Positions 49,811 through 58,336 are shown, counted from the stretch's first letter. The stretch: 64,000 nt of DNA from Halobaculum roseum (GCF_019880245.1 NZ_CP082289.1:62001-126000); one strand, 5' to 3'. The notes: generated from the sequence alone by a model not told the origin. Translations and numbers: made by a program.

Positions 49811-50671
49811 ATGTCAAGTAACAACTCGAGTCGCAAGGTCGTTACGGTGGATGAACAGGCATTCGAACGAACCGAAGACGCCGGCGTCGACGAGGACGGC
49901 TTCAAGGTCGTCGACGACAAACCGGAGTTCCGAGCGACGGTTCAGCAGGAAAAGCAGGCGAAGGTGGATTCCAACCACCCAGACGGCATCGTCCAGGACT
50001 TCTCGCACCTGCCCCTCGCGCAGGAAGAGAAGATTCGCGCCCGGGAGGCCGAACTGGACCACATCAGCGCCCAGGCGGAACTCGGCACCCAAGACGGGCG
50101 GGCGAAGCGAACTCGCAAGGTCGTCACCGAACGGCGACAGCGTAAGCGGGCGGAACGCACCCCGGACCGGACGGATCCGCGAGAGCGTCTCTCCCGGATG
50201 GAGCTGGCGAAGGTGAACCAGGAAGCAGACCGGATGGCACAGCGGCTTCGCACCGGTCACAGTCGGGCGGCCGTCTCGCGGGCGCTCGCAAAGCGGGTCG
50301 CCAAGGGGCAAGACATCACCAAAGCAGTGTTCGACACGATGGATGCACTCAAGGCGGCCCCCGGCGCCATCTGCCCGATCGAGGACGTCCCGGACGTGCA
50401 GACGGATGAGGTGAGCATCGAAGGAGAAGTCGTTCAGCTCTGGGATGCTTCCAGCCGGAAGATCGCTCAAGTGGGCTTGGTCGCGGACGACACCGGGAAA
50501 ATCAAGTTCACCTCGTGGCGAAAATCGGAGCCTGCCTTCGTCCAAGAAGGGGACACCGTCCGAATGCGGGCGGTTAAGAAGAACTGGTACGAGGGACGAT
50601 GTTCACTCGCCGTGACCTACGACAGTATGATCGTCTTCCCAGAACGCGACCGCCGCTGGTGGGAGGAGTAG
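49811..50671 (+). CDS. RPA-like OB-fold single-strand DNA-binding protein
   Basis: 286 residues. The N-terminal ~165 are charged, helical and rich in Arg/Lys/Glu. The C-terminal ~110 are an OB-fold (VSIEGEVVQLWDASSRKIAQVGLVADDTGKIKFTSW, split here for clarity as VEGEVVQ... and TGKIKFTSWRKS). RPA-type proteins cover single-stranded DNA in replication. The start MSSNNSS is set by the hairpin and Shine-Dalgarno before it; the longer frame runs into GC-rich non-coding DNA. Confidence 0.8.
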   Translation: MSSNNSSRKVVTVDEQAFERTEDAGVDEDGFKVVDDKPEFRATVQQEKQAKVDSNHPDGIVQDFSHLPLAQEEKIRAREAELDHISAQAELGTQDGRAKRTRKVVTERRQRKRAERTPDRTDPRERLSRMELAKVNQEADRMAQRLRTGHSRAAVSRALAKRVAKGQDITKAVFDTMDALKAAPGAICPIEDVPDVQTDEVSIEGEVVQLWDASSRKIAQVGLVADDTGKIKFTSWRKSEPAFVQEGDTVRMRAVKKNWYEGRCSLAVTYDSMIVFPERDRRWWEE

Positions 50672-50902
50672 GGGCAACGCCCTTTCTTTTTTCGTGAGTG
50701 CCGGACCGGCCCAGGCCCCACCGCCCCACCCACCGCTCCGTGCTCGCTCCCGCTGGTCGCTGCGCGCGCAGCCACAACCTCAAGAACCGAGCTGAGATGT
50801 ATGTCAGAATTCGGGAATTCGCTAACCGCGTGTATCCGTCCGAAATAAAAAGCAACTACCGCCTAGAGAGGTTTTTAGGCTGACTAGAAACATAGAGGGA
50901 AT
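50672..50902. other. Intergenic region, GC-rich to AT-rich switch
   Basis: About 230 bp. The T-rich block just after the RPA-like gene (50691-50697) may end its transcript. After about 50800 the base composition turns AT-rich, as in the following two genes. A TTTTTAGG-type element near 50872 could be a promoter. No gene is seen. Confidence 0.4.
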
Positions 50903-52240
50903 ATGGTTAAATCGGGAGACGTGGATCAGCGGTGGCAGGATCTATTGCGTAATCCACGAGAAGAGGTCCATCGTGAAATCAAAAGCTGGCTTGATCTGTC
51001 TGATAATGTGGACAAGGCAAACGTAGCAAAAGCGATGCTCGCATTAGCGAATTCTGGTGGGGGTCAGATTTTGATTGGATATGAGGAGGTCGGTGAATCA
51101 TGGGAACCGGATCCATCTCGACCACATCCGATTGACCACTACGATCAAGATACGATTAATGGGATCGTTGAGAAGTTTGCTGAGCCCCAGTTTCACTGTG
51201 AAGTATACCATATTGAACATCCAGAATCTGGTGAAGTCTTTCCAATTATCGATGTACCGGGAGACCATCGGGTGCCGATTCGATCAGACAGTGCTGGCCC
51301 TGAAGACCAACACGTTACCTACAACACATATTATATTAGGCGGCCAGGGCCAGAAAGTGCAGCACCGAAGACAGGACGTGAGTGGGACGAATTGATTCGG
51401 CGGTGTGTCACTGCCTCACGTGATGATCTGTTAGATCGAATGCGAACCGTACTGACGGGGTTCGAAAAAGGAGCAAGTGAAGAAGAGATTGATCCGCTGG
51501 ATCAGCTTGCTTCGTGGACTGAGGCTATGCGGGAAGACTGGGAAGCCAACGTGATGGACGAGTACGGAAATATGGATAATTCACCCTATCGTCACGGGTA
51601 CTGGTCATTTGCTTACAGTCTGGATTCTGAGTTTGATCAGCCATCTCTCTCTGAGTTCTTAGATCTACTACGGGAGGTGAAAGGTCATGAAACGGGGTGG
51701 CCGGCGTGGCTGATCAGCGAGGATCAGGTACATCCCCGCGATGAGACAATCGAAGGGTGGTATACCGGCGGAACATTCGATGACCCAGCGCACGCAGACT
51801 ACTGGCGTGCATCCCCAGACGGGATGCTGTTCTTGCTTCGTGGCTATCAGGAAGACAGCAAAGATGAACTTGAGCCAGGTACAGTTTTGGATTATATTCT
51901 CCCAATCTGGCGAGTCGGTGAATGCTTGCTACATGCGAAGCGGTTGGGGCGAGAACTCGGTGAGGAAAACACGTCGGTCACCGTGCAAGCCCGATGGACG
52001 GGACTAGAGGGACGAACACTGGGCTCAATTGAAAATCGCCGTGGACTTTTCCCTCCGATTGAAAGAGAATCACATCAAGCGACAGTTACGGCCAGTCAAC
52101 GCTTCACTGTTCAAGATTTTGAAGACGCTCTACCGGAAGTGGTTGAGACCTTGACCCAACCGCTATACCAGATCTTTGATTTCTACGAGCCGCCATCCGA
52201 TCTAATCCAGAATGAGCTGGACCGGATGCAAAGCCAGTAA
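50903..52240 (+). CDS. AlbA_2 (Schlafen-type) domain protein
   Basis: 445 residues. The N-terminal region (about 15-155) fits the AlbA_2 fold: REEVHREIKSW, then AKAMLALANSGGGQILIGY (about 44-62) and later FPIIDVPGDHRVPI. The C-terminal ~280 residues are unfamiliar. AlbA_2 proteins bind nucleic acid, and several act in regulation or phage defence. The gene is AT-richer than its neighbours, which suggests recent transfer. It converges with a protein of unknown type 5 bp away. Confidence 0.8.
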   Translation: MVKSGDVDQRWQDLLRNPREEVHREIKSWLDLSDNVDKANVAKAMLALANSGGGQILIGYEEVGESWEPDPSRPHPIDHYDQDTINGIVEKFAEPQFHCEVYHIEHPESGEVFPIIDVPGDHRVPIRSDSAGPEDQHVTYNTYYIRRPGPESAAPKTGREWDELIRRCVTASRDDLLDRMRTVLTGFEKGASEEEIDPLDQLASWTEAMREDWEANVMDEYGNMDNSPYRHGYWSFAYSLDSEFDQPSLSEFLDLLREVKGHETGWPAWLISEDQVHPRDETIEGWYTGGTFDDPAHADYWRASPDGMLFLLRGYQEDSKDELEPGTVLDYILPIWRVGECLLHAKRLGRELGEENTSVTVQARWTGLEGRTLGSIENRRGLFPPIERESHQATVTASQRFTVQDFEDALPEVVETLTQPLYQIFDFYEPPSDLIQNELDRMQSQ

Positions 52241-52245
52241 CAACG

Positions 52246-52995
52246 CTACTCTAGATGTTCATCCAATTCCCACGCACCTTCATCATCGTAATAGAAACCG
52301 GGATGATATCCGAACTGAGAGTTTGATAATGGTCGGAAAAGCGGTGTGAGTTGGTCACGGATACCGTCTTCATCGGACAGACTGAGAGGTGTGAGGCGCG
52401 AGGTGCGGTTAGGTTCAGGAAATGCTTCAACCCGGTCAACCTGCCGATGTTGGTCTATTGTCGCGTTCGTGAGATTTGTCCCACTGAGGATTGCATACAC
52501 CTTCTCGCTGTGTTCATCAGGAAGGACGTCACGATAGAACTGGAGGACGGTGACGAGACTTAATTCAAGATCCTGTGAACTGACTGCATAGTCACAGTCG
52601 TATGAATGACCGGTTGGATAGCAGAGCCCGCTCCCCCGGGCCTCATATATGCCAGTATCATACAGAGTTGCCACTGAACTCAGGTCTTTTCGATTCTCGT
52701 AGCGAGCGACAATATGGTTCCATGTCGGATCCGCGTGTTCAAACAGTCTATCGGGCCGAAACGATGGTCGACACGTCGCGGGAACAGGCAGTTCCTCAAG
52801 TTCTGTGATATCGACAAGACGCGATCCATCAAGAGCACTTTCAGGAACAATATGGAACAAGAGCTGTGGAATTGCATCCTCTGAATTAAGCATATCGAAG
52901 CGCTGAAGGTGGTATTCGCGATATAATGTCGACCGATCAACCGCCGGATATTCACGGTTGAGTTCATGGAGACGCCGAAGATGTGAATCACTCAT
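52246..52995 (-). CDS. Unknown protein convergent with the AlbA_2 gene
   Basis: 249 residues, soluble, AT-rich gene. LLFHIVPESALDG (about residues 45-57) recalls a segment seen in the C-terminal parts of AlbA_2 proteins, but the similarity is weak. CYPTGHSYDCDYAV and an acidic C-terminus follow. It has the same composition as the convergent AlbA_2 gene, so they may have arrived together. No function assigned. Confidence 0.62.
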   Translation of the reverse strand: MSDSHLRRLHELNREYPAVDRSTLYREYHLQRFDMLNSEDAIPQLLFHIVPESALDGSRLVDITELEELPVPATCRPSFRPDRLFEHADPTWNHIVARYENRKDLSSVATLYDTGIYEARGSGLCYPTGHSYDCDYAVSSQDLELSLVTVLQFYRDVLPDEHSEKVYAILSGTNLTNATIDQHRQVDRVEAFPEPNRTSRLTPLSLSDEDGIRDQLTPLFRPLSNSQFGYHPGFYYDDEGAWELDEHLE

Positions 52996-53216
52996 ATGCT
53001 CCCCCTCTCACCTTAGATAAATATGTATTCGGTCCCCTGTTGTGGCCTTGAGTGCCGCCCCAGTTCCTGCATAGCCAGTTCATTGGTATAAGAATCAGAC
53101 TCGGTCGCTGTACGCCATCGGTTCCGAGATATCTGAACCGTCTTGTAGAGGTTTATTCCACCCATAATGGGTGAAGGATTCGCTGTACTGGCGAGTTCCT
53201 GAACATGGTGAGAACG

Positions 53217-54137
53217 ATGACTACCAGAGACATCTACGAAACTGGCTTCGACGAAGACGTCCAAACAGAGTCGAGCGCTACCCAGTGTCCAGAGTGTGAC
53301 GGCCGGGTCACTACGAATGCGGTCGAAACGATCTGCGAGGACTGTGGACTTGTTATCGAGGAACAACGTATCGATCACGGGCCGGAGTGGCGGGCGTACG
53401 ATGCAGACGAGCGCGAGCGAACAGGCGCACCACTCACTACAGCCCGTCACGATCGAGGCATCTCGACCGAGATCGGCCACGGAACCGACGCACACGGGAA
53501 CGAACTCTCTGGTCAGAAACGCCGGCAGCTGGCCCGGATGCGACGTGAGCAGACCCGTGGTCGCTGGCGGTCCAAAGCGGAACGGAATCTCGCACACGGG
53601 TTGGGCGAGGTACGCCGGCTGGCGAGTGCGCTCGAGCTCTCTGAGTCGATTCGTGACCAGGCGTGCCAGCTCTTCCGGAGCGCTCAGAGCGAGGATCTGC
53701 TTCGAGGCAGATCCATCGAAGCCATCGGTGCAGCGAGTATCTACGGTACCTGTCGATGTAACCAACACCCGCTTCTCCTCGAGGATGTCGTCGACGCCGC
53801 CCGAGTCGAGTCCGCTCGTGTCACCAACGCCTACCGAACACTGAATCGCGAATTAGAGCTCCCAGCACCACCAATGCGCCCGACGTCGTTCATTCCACGC
53901 CTGATCTCGGCGCTGGAGTTAGACCACGACATTCGTCGGCGCGCGAACGAACTCGCAGAACGCGCCGAGGGGACAACCCTCACGAACGGCTGTCAGCCAT
54001 CGGGCGTCGCGGCCGCCTGTGTCTATCTGGCTGCCCAAGAGCAGGGCGCGTTGATTACCCAATCCACCGTCGCGTCGGCAGCAGAGGTGTCAGTCGTGAC
54101 GCTCCGAAGCCGGCGAGACGAACTCCAAGCGATCTGA
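53217..54137 (+). CDS. Transcription initiation factor TFB (second)
   Basis: 306 residues with start MTTRDIYE. The zinc ribbon is CPECDG...CEDCGLV (about residues 23-45), followed by the B-reader DHGPEWRAY and two cyclin repeats (about 110-200 and 210-305). The last helix-turn-helix is ASAAEVSVVTLRSRRDEL. It differs clearly from the TFB at 11473, so it is not a recent duplicate. Plasmid-borne TFBs may direct RNA polymerase to plasmid promoters. Confidence 0.94.
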   Translation: MTTRDIYETGFDEDVQTESSATQCPECDGRVTTNAVETICEDCGLVIEEQRIDHGPEWRAYDADERERTGAPLTTARHDRGISTEIGHGTDAHGNELSGQKRRQLARMRREQTRGRWRSKAERNLAHGLGEVRRLASALELSESIRDQACQLFRSAQSEDLLRGRSIEAIGAASIYGTCRCNQHPLLLEDVVDAARVESARVTNAYRTLNRELELPAPPMRPTSFIPRLISALELDHDIRRRANELAERAEGTTLTNGCQPSGVAAACVYLAAQEQGALITQSTVASAAEVSVVTLRSRRDELQAI

Positions 54138-54190
54138 GACGCCTCCGGTAGAGGAATACCTACATACAGGCAGAGAGTCTACAAGGGGGT

Positions 54191-54295
54191 ATGGATCTGG
54201 ACGAGACTGTCGAGTATCTGTCGACAGAACTCGATATCGAGCGGAGTGAGCACGTTCGCGAGGTCGGTCGAGCGGTCGCCGAGCTCCGTGACTGA
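54191..54295 (+). CDS. Possible 34-residue helical mini-protein
   Basis: MDLDETVEYLSTELDIE, then a helix SEHVREVGRAVAELRD and stop. The composition and clean frame suggest a real small haloarchaeal protein. It lies 53 bp after the second tfb gene. Its length is the only reason for caution. Confidence 0.45.
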   Translation: MDLDETVEYLSTELDIERSEHVREVGRAVAELRD

Positions 54296-54363
54296 ATCGG
54301 TCTCAGGCGGTCAGATTTATCCCGTCGTCGCCGAATCCGTCCCCGCATTTTCTCACCCCTGAG

Positions 54364-54371
54364 TTTAAATA
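54364..54371 (+). promoter_or_regulatory. Candidate TATA box for the 289-residue zinc protein
   Basis: TTTAAATA is centred about 33 bp before the start at 54401, slightly longer than the usual leaderless spacing. Confidence 0.45.
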
Positions 54372-54400
54372 CCAAACCGGGGGAAACGCGGAGCGAATCG

Positions 54401-55270
54401 ATGACTGACCACAACTCAGACCGAGAGGCGTTCCAACCTGTCGGGGAGGGCGCTCTGGTGCCGGACCCAGCGCTGGATCAGCCAGCAGACGGCCAGCCAA
54501 GCCGCCAGCGTGAAGCCTCGCATTCGGGTGGGTATCCGGACGGAACAACCGACACAGACCGATCCTGTGTCTCCTGTGGCGCATCGATCCCGGCGTCGCA
54601 ACGAAAATGCCGGTTCTGTCTCGAACACGAACTTGACGGCGCGTCGGAGTCGGGTGCTGCGAGTTCCGAGCAGACACTGCGTGGTGTGATCCACTTCCTC
54701 GTCGAATCGGGGACGTTCTACGGCGCCGTGGCAAGGGGAGCAGCAGCAGCGACACTTCTCTCGTCAGGTCACGACCAGCCCATCGACGACTGTACGCTCA
54801 TCTACGATCTCGACGACGAGCCCGCACCCCAGCTAACCGAGCGCTGGCCTACGCTCCCCGCTGCTACTGAGGTGACCGCAGCGGCTGGCGACGCGTTACT
54901 AACAGCGGCCCGTGAGCGGACAGCGTGGAACGAGAGGAGCGATCGTTCTCAGACGGAGATTCCACGCGTCTATGACGAGCGTGGCCAGGGAATTCGCGAT
55001 GAGTCGTCCCTCGAGCACACGCTCGACGACAGCGATCAGCTGTGGATCGTCCCAGCAATCGCTGTGGAAACAGTACCCCGCGAAACGAAATCCTCCAGTA
55101 CCAGAGCTGAAATCCCGACCGTAACAGCCCTCGAGTGCCAGCACTGTACGAAAGAAACAGAACATCGCTTCAGTACACGCGAGTCGCTCCCTGACGAGAC
55201 CTGGACGGGCCAACCAATCTGGGAGTGCCAAGTGTGTGGCACAGGTCGCTACGGGCCTGCTCCCGAATAG
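54401..55270 (+). CDS. Two-zinc-site protein with a shared GQGIRD domain
   Basis: 289 residues. The N-terminal zinc site is CVSCG...CRFC (about residues 56-71) and the C-terminal site CQHC...CQVC (about 250-280). Between them, about 195-230, is YDERGQGIRDESSLEH then LDDSDQLWIVPA. A closely similar stretch closes the protein at 62507-63007 (YDQHAQGIRHRGQLDR then TLWIVPAD). The two therefore share an unnamed domain. Function unknown. Confidence 0.7.
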   Translation: MTDHNSDREAFQPVGEGALVPDPALDQPADGQPSRQREASHSGGYPDGTTDTDRSCVSCGASIPASQRKCRFCLEHELDGASESGAASSEQTLRGVIHFLVESGTFYGAVARGAAAATLLSSGHDQPIDDCTLIYDLDDEPAPQLTERWPTLPAATEVTAAAGDALLTAARERTAWNERSDRSQTEIPRVYDERGQGIRDESSLEHTLDDSDQLWIVPAIAVETVPRETKSSSTRAEIPTVTALECQHCTKETEHRFSTRESLPDETWTGQPIWECQVCGTGRYGPAPE

Positions 55271-55290
55271 GGCAGTAGGAATCTCACCGT

Positions 55291-55331
55291 TTAACCAACA
55301 GTCTCCGATGGAGATGGCTTCTGTTGGTTAA
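55291..55331. repeat. Inverted repeat TTAACCAACA / TGTTGGTTAA, 21-bp spacer (copy 2)
   Basis: The same 10-bp arms and 21-bp spacer as at 29722. Outside the arms the dyad extends: CACCGT on the left mirrors CACGGTG on the right after one extra base. It sits 20 bp after the zinc protein and just before the TFB fragment. Confidence 0.85.
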
Positions 55332-55335
55332 CACG

Positions 55336-55524
55336 GTGAGTACCCGCAAGTCCGACGTCAGTCATAGCGGGCGTTCATTCGGCAGGTTCGCAGCGGCCTG
55401 TCTCTACAAAGCGGGGCGGGAACAGGGGGTGTGGGTAACGCACCGTGACATCGCCAAGTCCGGAAACGTCACGCCGACCACGGCCTGGACGCATCACCAG
55501 AGGTTCGATGAACTCGCTGTCTAG
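55336..55524 (+). pseudogene. TFB C-terminal fragment
   Basis: 62 codons from a GTG. FAAACLYKAGREQG, then a helix-turn-helix NVTPTTAWTHHQRFDEL, matches the end of the second cyclin repeat of TFB (for example the ending of the TFB at 53217). Zinc ribbon, B-reader and first repeat are missing. It is likely a remnant; as the DNA-binding helix-turn-helix is intact, a small functional protein cannot be ruled out. Confidence 0.65.
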
Positions 55525-56009
55525 ACGGGCCAGGTAGGGAGCGAGGGCGCTCCATTCTTCCAGTGGATCGCATCTAGCGCGGGCGGGAACTGCTGTAGTC
55601 GGTCATCGAGGACGGCGAGTGGGTGCGCATCGAGAAACGTCGCCTTGTGCCGATCAACCGGCGTGTCTTCGTGATTGAGTTGGATATGACAGGGCCCAAG
55701 GTCCGGATGGTCGGCATCTTGGTGGAATCCGAGCATCAGATTTCGGTCCGGTTCGACCCAGTTTATGCGGTAGTATTCGTGGTCGACGCCGGCGGGGTAC
55801 CAGAAGCGAATCTCCAGTCGTGCTGTCGCCGCGTCGTACGAGTCACTCAGGAACGTCGTCGGATCGACACCCGCGATGACGTACCGGGGTCGGCGTCGAG
55901 ACGGGCGATAGCGGACCTCTTCACACCCTGGCTGGTTCGTCAATCGGTCGTGAACGTCGCGGAGGAGGGTCCGCTGTGTATAGCGGTCGCGACCGGCAAG
56001 AAAGATCAT
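55521..56009 (-). CDS. TumE-like toxin candidate
   Basis: 162 residues. The middle reads RLEIRFWYPAGVDHEYYRINWV, shown here as part of a strand-rich core, then HQDADHPDLGPCHIQLNHED (about residues 95-114) and a helix LDDRLQQFP. The order of a YYRINW-type strand, an HPDLG/His motif and a final helix resembles TumE (DUF6516) toxins. It follows the HTH gene by 17 bp on the same strand, the usual antitoxin-toxin layout. Similarity is by pattern only. Confidence 0.55.
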   Translation of the reverse strand: MIFLAGRDRYTQRTLLRDVHDRLTNQPGCEEVRYRPSRRRPRYVIAGVDPTTFLSDSYDAATARLEIRFWYPAGVDHEYYRINWVEPDRNLMLGFHQDADHPDLGPCHIQLNHEDTPVDRHKATFLDAHPLAVLDDRLQQFPPALDAIHWKNGAPSLPTWPV

Positions 56010-56026
56010 TCTGTGAGAGAGGAGGG

Positions 56027-56578
56027 TTAGCTCGTGGCGCGGTCAGCCACGTCGGTCATCTGCTCGCGGGCAGCTTCGACGTCGGAGTAGAGTTCCAGTG
56101 CGTGCTTGATGAGGCGGCGATCCTCCTCGTTCTCACGCCAGAACGCGATGACGTCGCGGCGGTCCCGGAGCTCCGCACTTGTGAGGTCGCCGTCGGCGAG
56201 CGACTGTTCAAGCTCTTCCCACGTCTCGACGTCGTAGGTCGCCTGCCACTCCTCGATCTCCTCGGTAATCGCGGCCAATTCACTCCGCAGCTCCTCGCGG
56301 GTATTTTCCTCGATGAGCGTGCGGATCTCCTCGAAGAGCAGTCGCGTGTAGTCCGGTTGGTAGCGCGTCGTCTCGCCGGCCTCGACGCGACGCAACTGGC
56401 CCTGGTCGACGAGGTCCTGAAGTTCCTCGTTGGTCGTGCTCCAGGCGGCGTCGGCCTGCTCGCTGATCCAGTTAACTGAGCGGGGTTCGCGAAGTGACTC
56501 GGCGACCGCCCGAATGCGGTCGCGGGCGCTCATCGACTCAGTCCACGATTGGACCCCATCTCGCGAGGATTCGGTCAT
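56027..56578 (-). CDS. HTH protein, DUF7342-like (possible antitoxin)
   Basis: 183 residues starting MTESSRDG. The N-terminal winged helix reads DRIRAVAESLREPRSVNWI, then ADAAWSTTNEELQDLVDQG as recognition helix region, and the wing ETTRYQPDY. The remainder is long helices rich in Glu. This matches a common haloarchaeal family (DUF7342, from memory). It directly precedes the toxin-like gene. A role in autoregulation is expected for such pairs. Confidence 0.7.
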   Translation of the reverse strand: MTESSRDGVQSWTESMSARDRIRAVAESLREPRSVNWISEQADAAWSTTNEELQDLVDQGQLRRVEAGETTRYQPDYTRLLFEEIRTLIEENTREELRSELAAITEEIEEWQATYDVETWEELEQSLADGDLTSAELRDRRDVIAFWRENEEDRRLIKHALELYSDVEAAREQMTDVADRATS

Positions 56579-56713
56579 GGTTGGCACCTCTTGGGACAGT
56601 GTTCGCGCCCTACTCCCATATATGTTTGTACTGTCTCGCATAATCAAGAATGCCTTGCGGGCGAAGGCGTCCGGACGTTGAAATGCGATACCGACAGAAG
56701 GTATGGCCAACCG

Positions 56714-56917
56714 ATGTACGACCGATATTCTGACGTTGAGGAACTACGGCCGACCGGCGAGGCATCCCACAGCCCGGACACAATGTTGGACGACGGGTGT
56801 GAGAGTGACCTCCTGGCGGCAACGCGTCGCGACGAGCACTGGTGGCGACCTGATGCGACGACGACAGTCACGTGGAGTGTCTATCCGCGCCGGCGAGTGG
56901 TGAGGCGCTACCGATGA
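56714..56917 (+). CDS. Small basic-tailed protein, unknown
   Basis: 67 residues, MYDRYSDVEELRP to a basic end RRRVVRRYR. Its stop overlaps the next start (ATGA at 56914), which supports that both are coding. No family recognised. Confidence 0.5.
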   Translation: MYDRYSDVEELRPTGEASHSPDTMLDDGCESDLLAATRRDEHWWRPDATTTVTWSVYPRRRVVRRYR

Positions 56918-57102
56918 ATCAGCAAGTCGAACAGGGCTACTGGATGCATCGTGTACTCAGCAATCTCAGCCGCCTCGACGTCGAGCGGTTGGACGACGCG
57001 GATCGAGAGCGAGTCGAGACTGCAAGAGACCTCCTGGAAGAAGTGAGCCTACTCACGGGACCAGAGGACGGGAGCGGACCAGACGCCCCAACAGACGACT
57101 GA
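56914..57102 (+). CDS. Small helical protein, unknown
   Basis: 62 residues: MNQQVEQGYWMHRVLSNL then a helix DDADRERVETARDLLEEV and an acidic tail. Start chosen for the 4-bp overlap with the gene before it. It may be a small regulator or antitoxin-like partner; nothing decisive is visible. Confidence 0.52.
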   Translation: MNQQVEQGYWMHRVLSNLSRLDVERLDDADRERVETARDLLEEVSLLTGPEDGSGPDAPTDD

Positions 57103-57151
57103 TCGTCATCGCCGTCGACGCCAGGGGCACTTCCAGTGTCGGTTTATCGCC

Positions 57152-57178
57152 CCCCAAGAGGGGTGCGGGGCTTCCCGC
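57152..57178 (+). promoter_or_regulatory. GC hairpin element before the 126-residue gene
   Basis: CCCC-AAGA-GGGG at 57152-57163, followed by GCGGG-GCTT-CCCGC at 57165-57178. AGAGGGGTGCGGGGC within it is repeated before the DUF6735 gene (57586-57600). It ends 10 bp before the ATG at 57189. Confidence 0.6.
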
Positions 57179-57188
57179 GAGTCCAGAC

Positions 57189-57569
57189 ATGGCGACACTA
57201 CAAGCTGCGACGACGTCAACCGGCGCGATCGTATCGGATCCACAGGCTGTCCGCGAACTCTGTGAGAGCTACTGCTTCGGGACGCTCGACTGGGAGGTCA
57301 CCGACAAGGGCGAACTCACCATCTGGGGGTACGATGACTTCGAAGTGTACGAGGCGCGGGAGAACGGCCTCCCGGACTACGAGGGCGGCATCGTGACCCA
57401 CGAATTCTTGCGAGAACTTGCCGACCACCTCGAAGCTGACGAGGAACTCGACATCCAGACAGCGGGGTTCACGAAGTGTCGCTTCCCAGTGCTGGCGAAG
57501 CGGTACGTCGTTCGCGACGGCGAAGTCCTCTACGCGGATCTCAGTTCCCCCGAACCAATCGAGGAGTAG
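57189..57569 (+). CDS. Hypothetical plasmid protein
   Basis: 126 residues, soluble and acidic: IVSDPQAVRELCESYCFGTL, then TIWGYDDFEVYEAREN and later FTKCRFPVLAKRYVV. Three Cys are spread out, so no zinc ribbon. A GC hairpin is just upstream. The pattern looks like a conserved haloarchaeal plasmid protein, without a recognised name. Confidence 0.65.
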   Translation: MATLQAATTSTGAIVSDPQAVRELCESYCFGTLDWEVTDKGELTIWGYDDFEVYEARENGLPDYEGGIVTHEFLRELADHLEADEELDIQTAGFTKCRFPVLAKRYVVRDGEVLYADLSSPEPIEE

Positions 57570-57580
57570 CGTTGTTCGTC

Positions 57581-57600
57581 CCCCGAGAGGGGTGCGGGGC
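57581..57600 (+). promoter_or_regulatory. GC hairpin element before the DUF6735 gene
   Basis: CCCC-GAGA-GGGG at 57581-57592 followed by TGCGGGGC. The last 15 bases match the element before the previous gene. It ends 36 bp before the ATG at 57637. Confidence 0.6.
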
Positions 57601-57636
57601 GATCCAGTAGCGGTCGCCCCGTGAGGTGATTGCTCG

Positions 57637-58299
57637 ATGGGCCACCGCGCACTCGTTGCGTACGAACGCACAGACGGACAGTACACGCTCCACTACAGCC
57701 ATTGGGGCGCAGCGAACCTCAAGCTCAAGCACCGAATTTCGGCTGAGTCGCCGTTCGGTGGCGACGACACCAACTCCAAGTGGGCGAAACAGCTGCTGGC
57801 TGAACTGGCCGATGGCCTCGAGGCAGATGCGGTCGACGGCTACCTCGCTGACGAGGATCGACCGTCGACGGTCGTCGAGCCGAAGCCCCGCGCCACCGGG
57901 CTCACCCTCGACGAGATCATCGCTGACCATCTCGACTACCTCCACCACGAGGCGTTCTACGTGGTGTCACCGACCTTCGAGGTGACCGCCTACCGGACGC
58001 TGTGGTTCGGCCTGCAGTACGATTCAGAGACAATCGACAACGGTGAGACGGTCGGGAACGGGGCGCTCGCGACCGTTCGGTGGCACGACGGCGAGCCGGT
58101 CGGCGACGGCCATCTGAAGGGGCAGTTCCGGGCGCTGAAGGACGTCGTCGGCGATATGGTCGACAAGGGGGTGTTCACGCCGTCGACGGCGAGGCAGTAC
58201 CTCAAGCAGAAACTCGGCGAGTGGGTCGGCGAGCGCCAGGAACTGCGCATCCCTGGTGGTGAATCACCGTCGAAAACTGCGTCAGTCGACCGATTATAA
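57637..58299 (+). CDS. DUF6735-like protein
   Basis: 220 residues. The start MGHRALVAYERTDGQYTLHYS followed by HWGAANLKLKH is the signature of DUF6735, a family on haloarchaeal plasmids (assigned from memory). It is soluble, alpha/beta, with a C-terminal PSTARQYLKQKLGEWV. Function unknown. A GC hairpin lies upstream. Confidence 0.78.
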   Translation: MGHRALVAYERTDGQYTLHYSHWGAANLKLKHRISAESPFGGDDTNSKWAKQLLAELADGLEADAVDGYLADEDRPSTVVEPKPRATGLTLDEIIADHLDYLHHEAFYVVSPTFEVTAYRTLWFGLQYDSETIDNGETVGNGALATVRWHDGEPVGDGHLKGQFRALKDVVGDMVDKGVFTPSTARQYLKQKLGEWVGERQELRIPGGESPSKTASVDRL

Positions 58300-58336
58300 C
58301 GCCAATCCCTTTCTGAGTCCCCACGAACGTCTGGAT

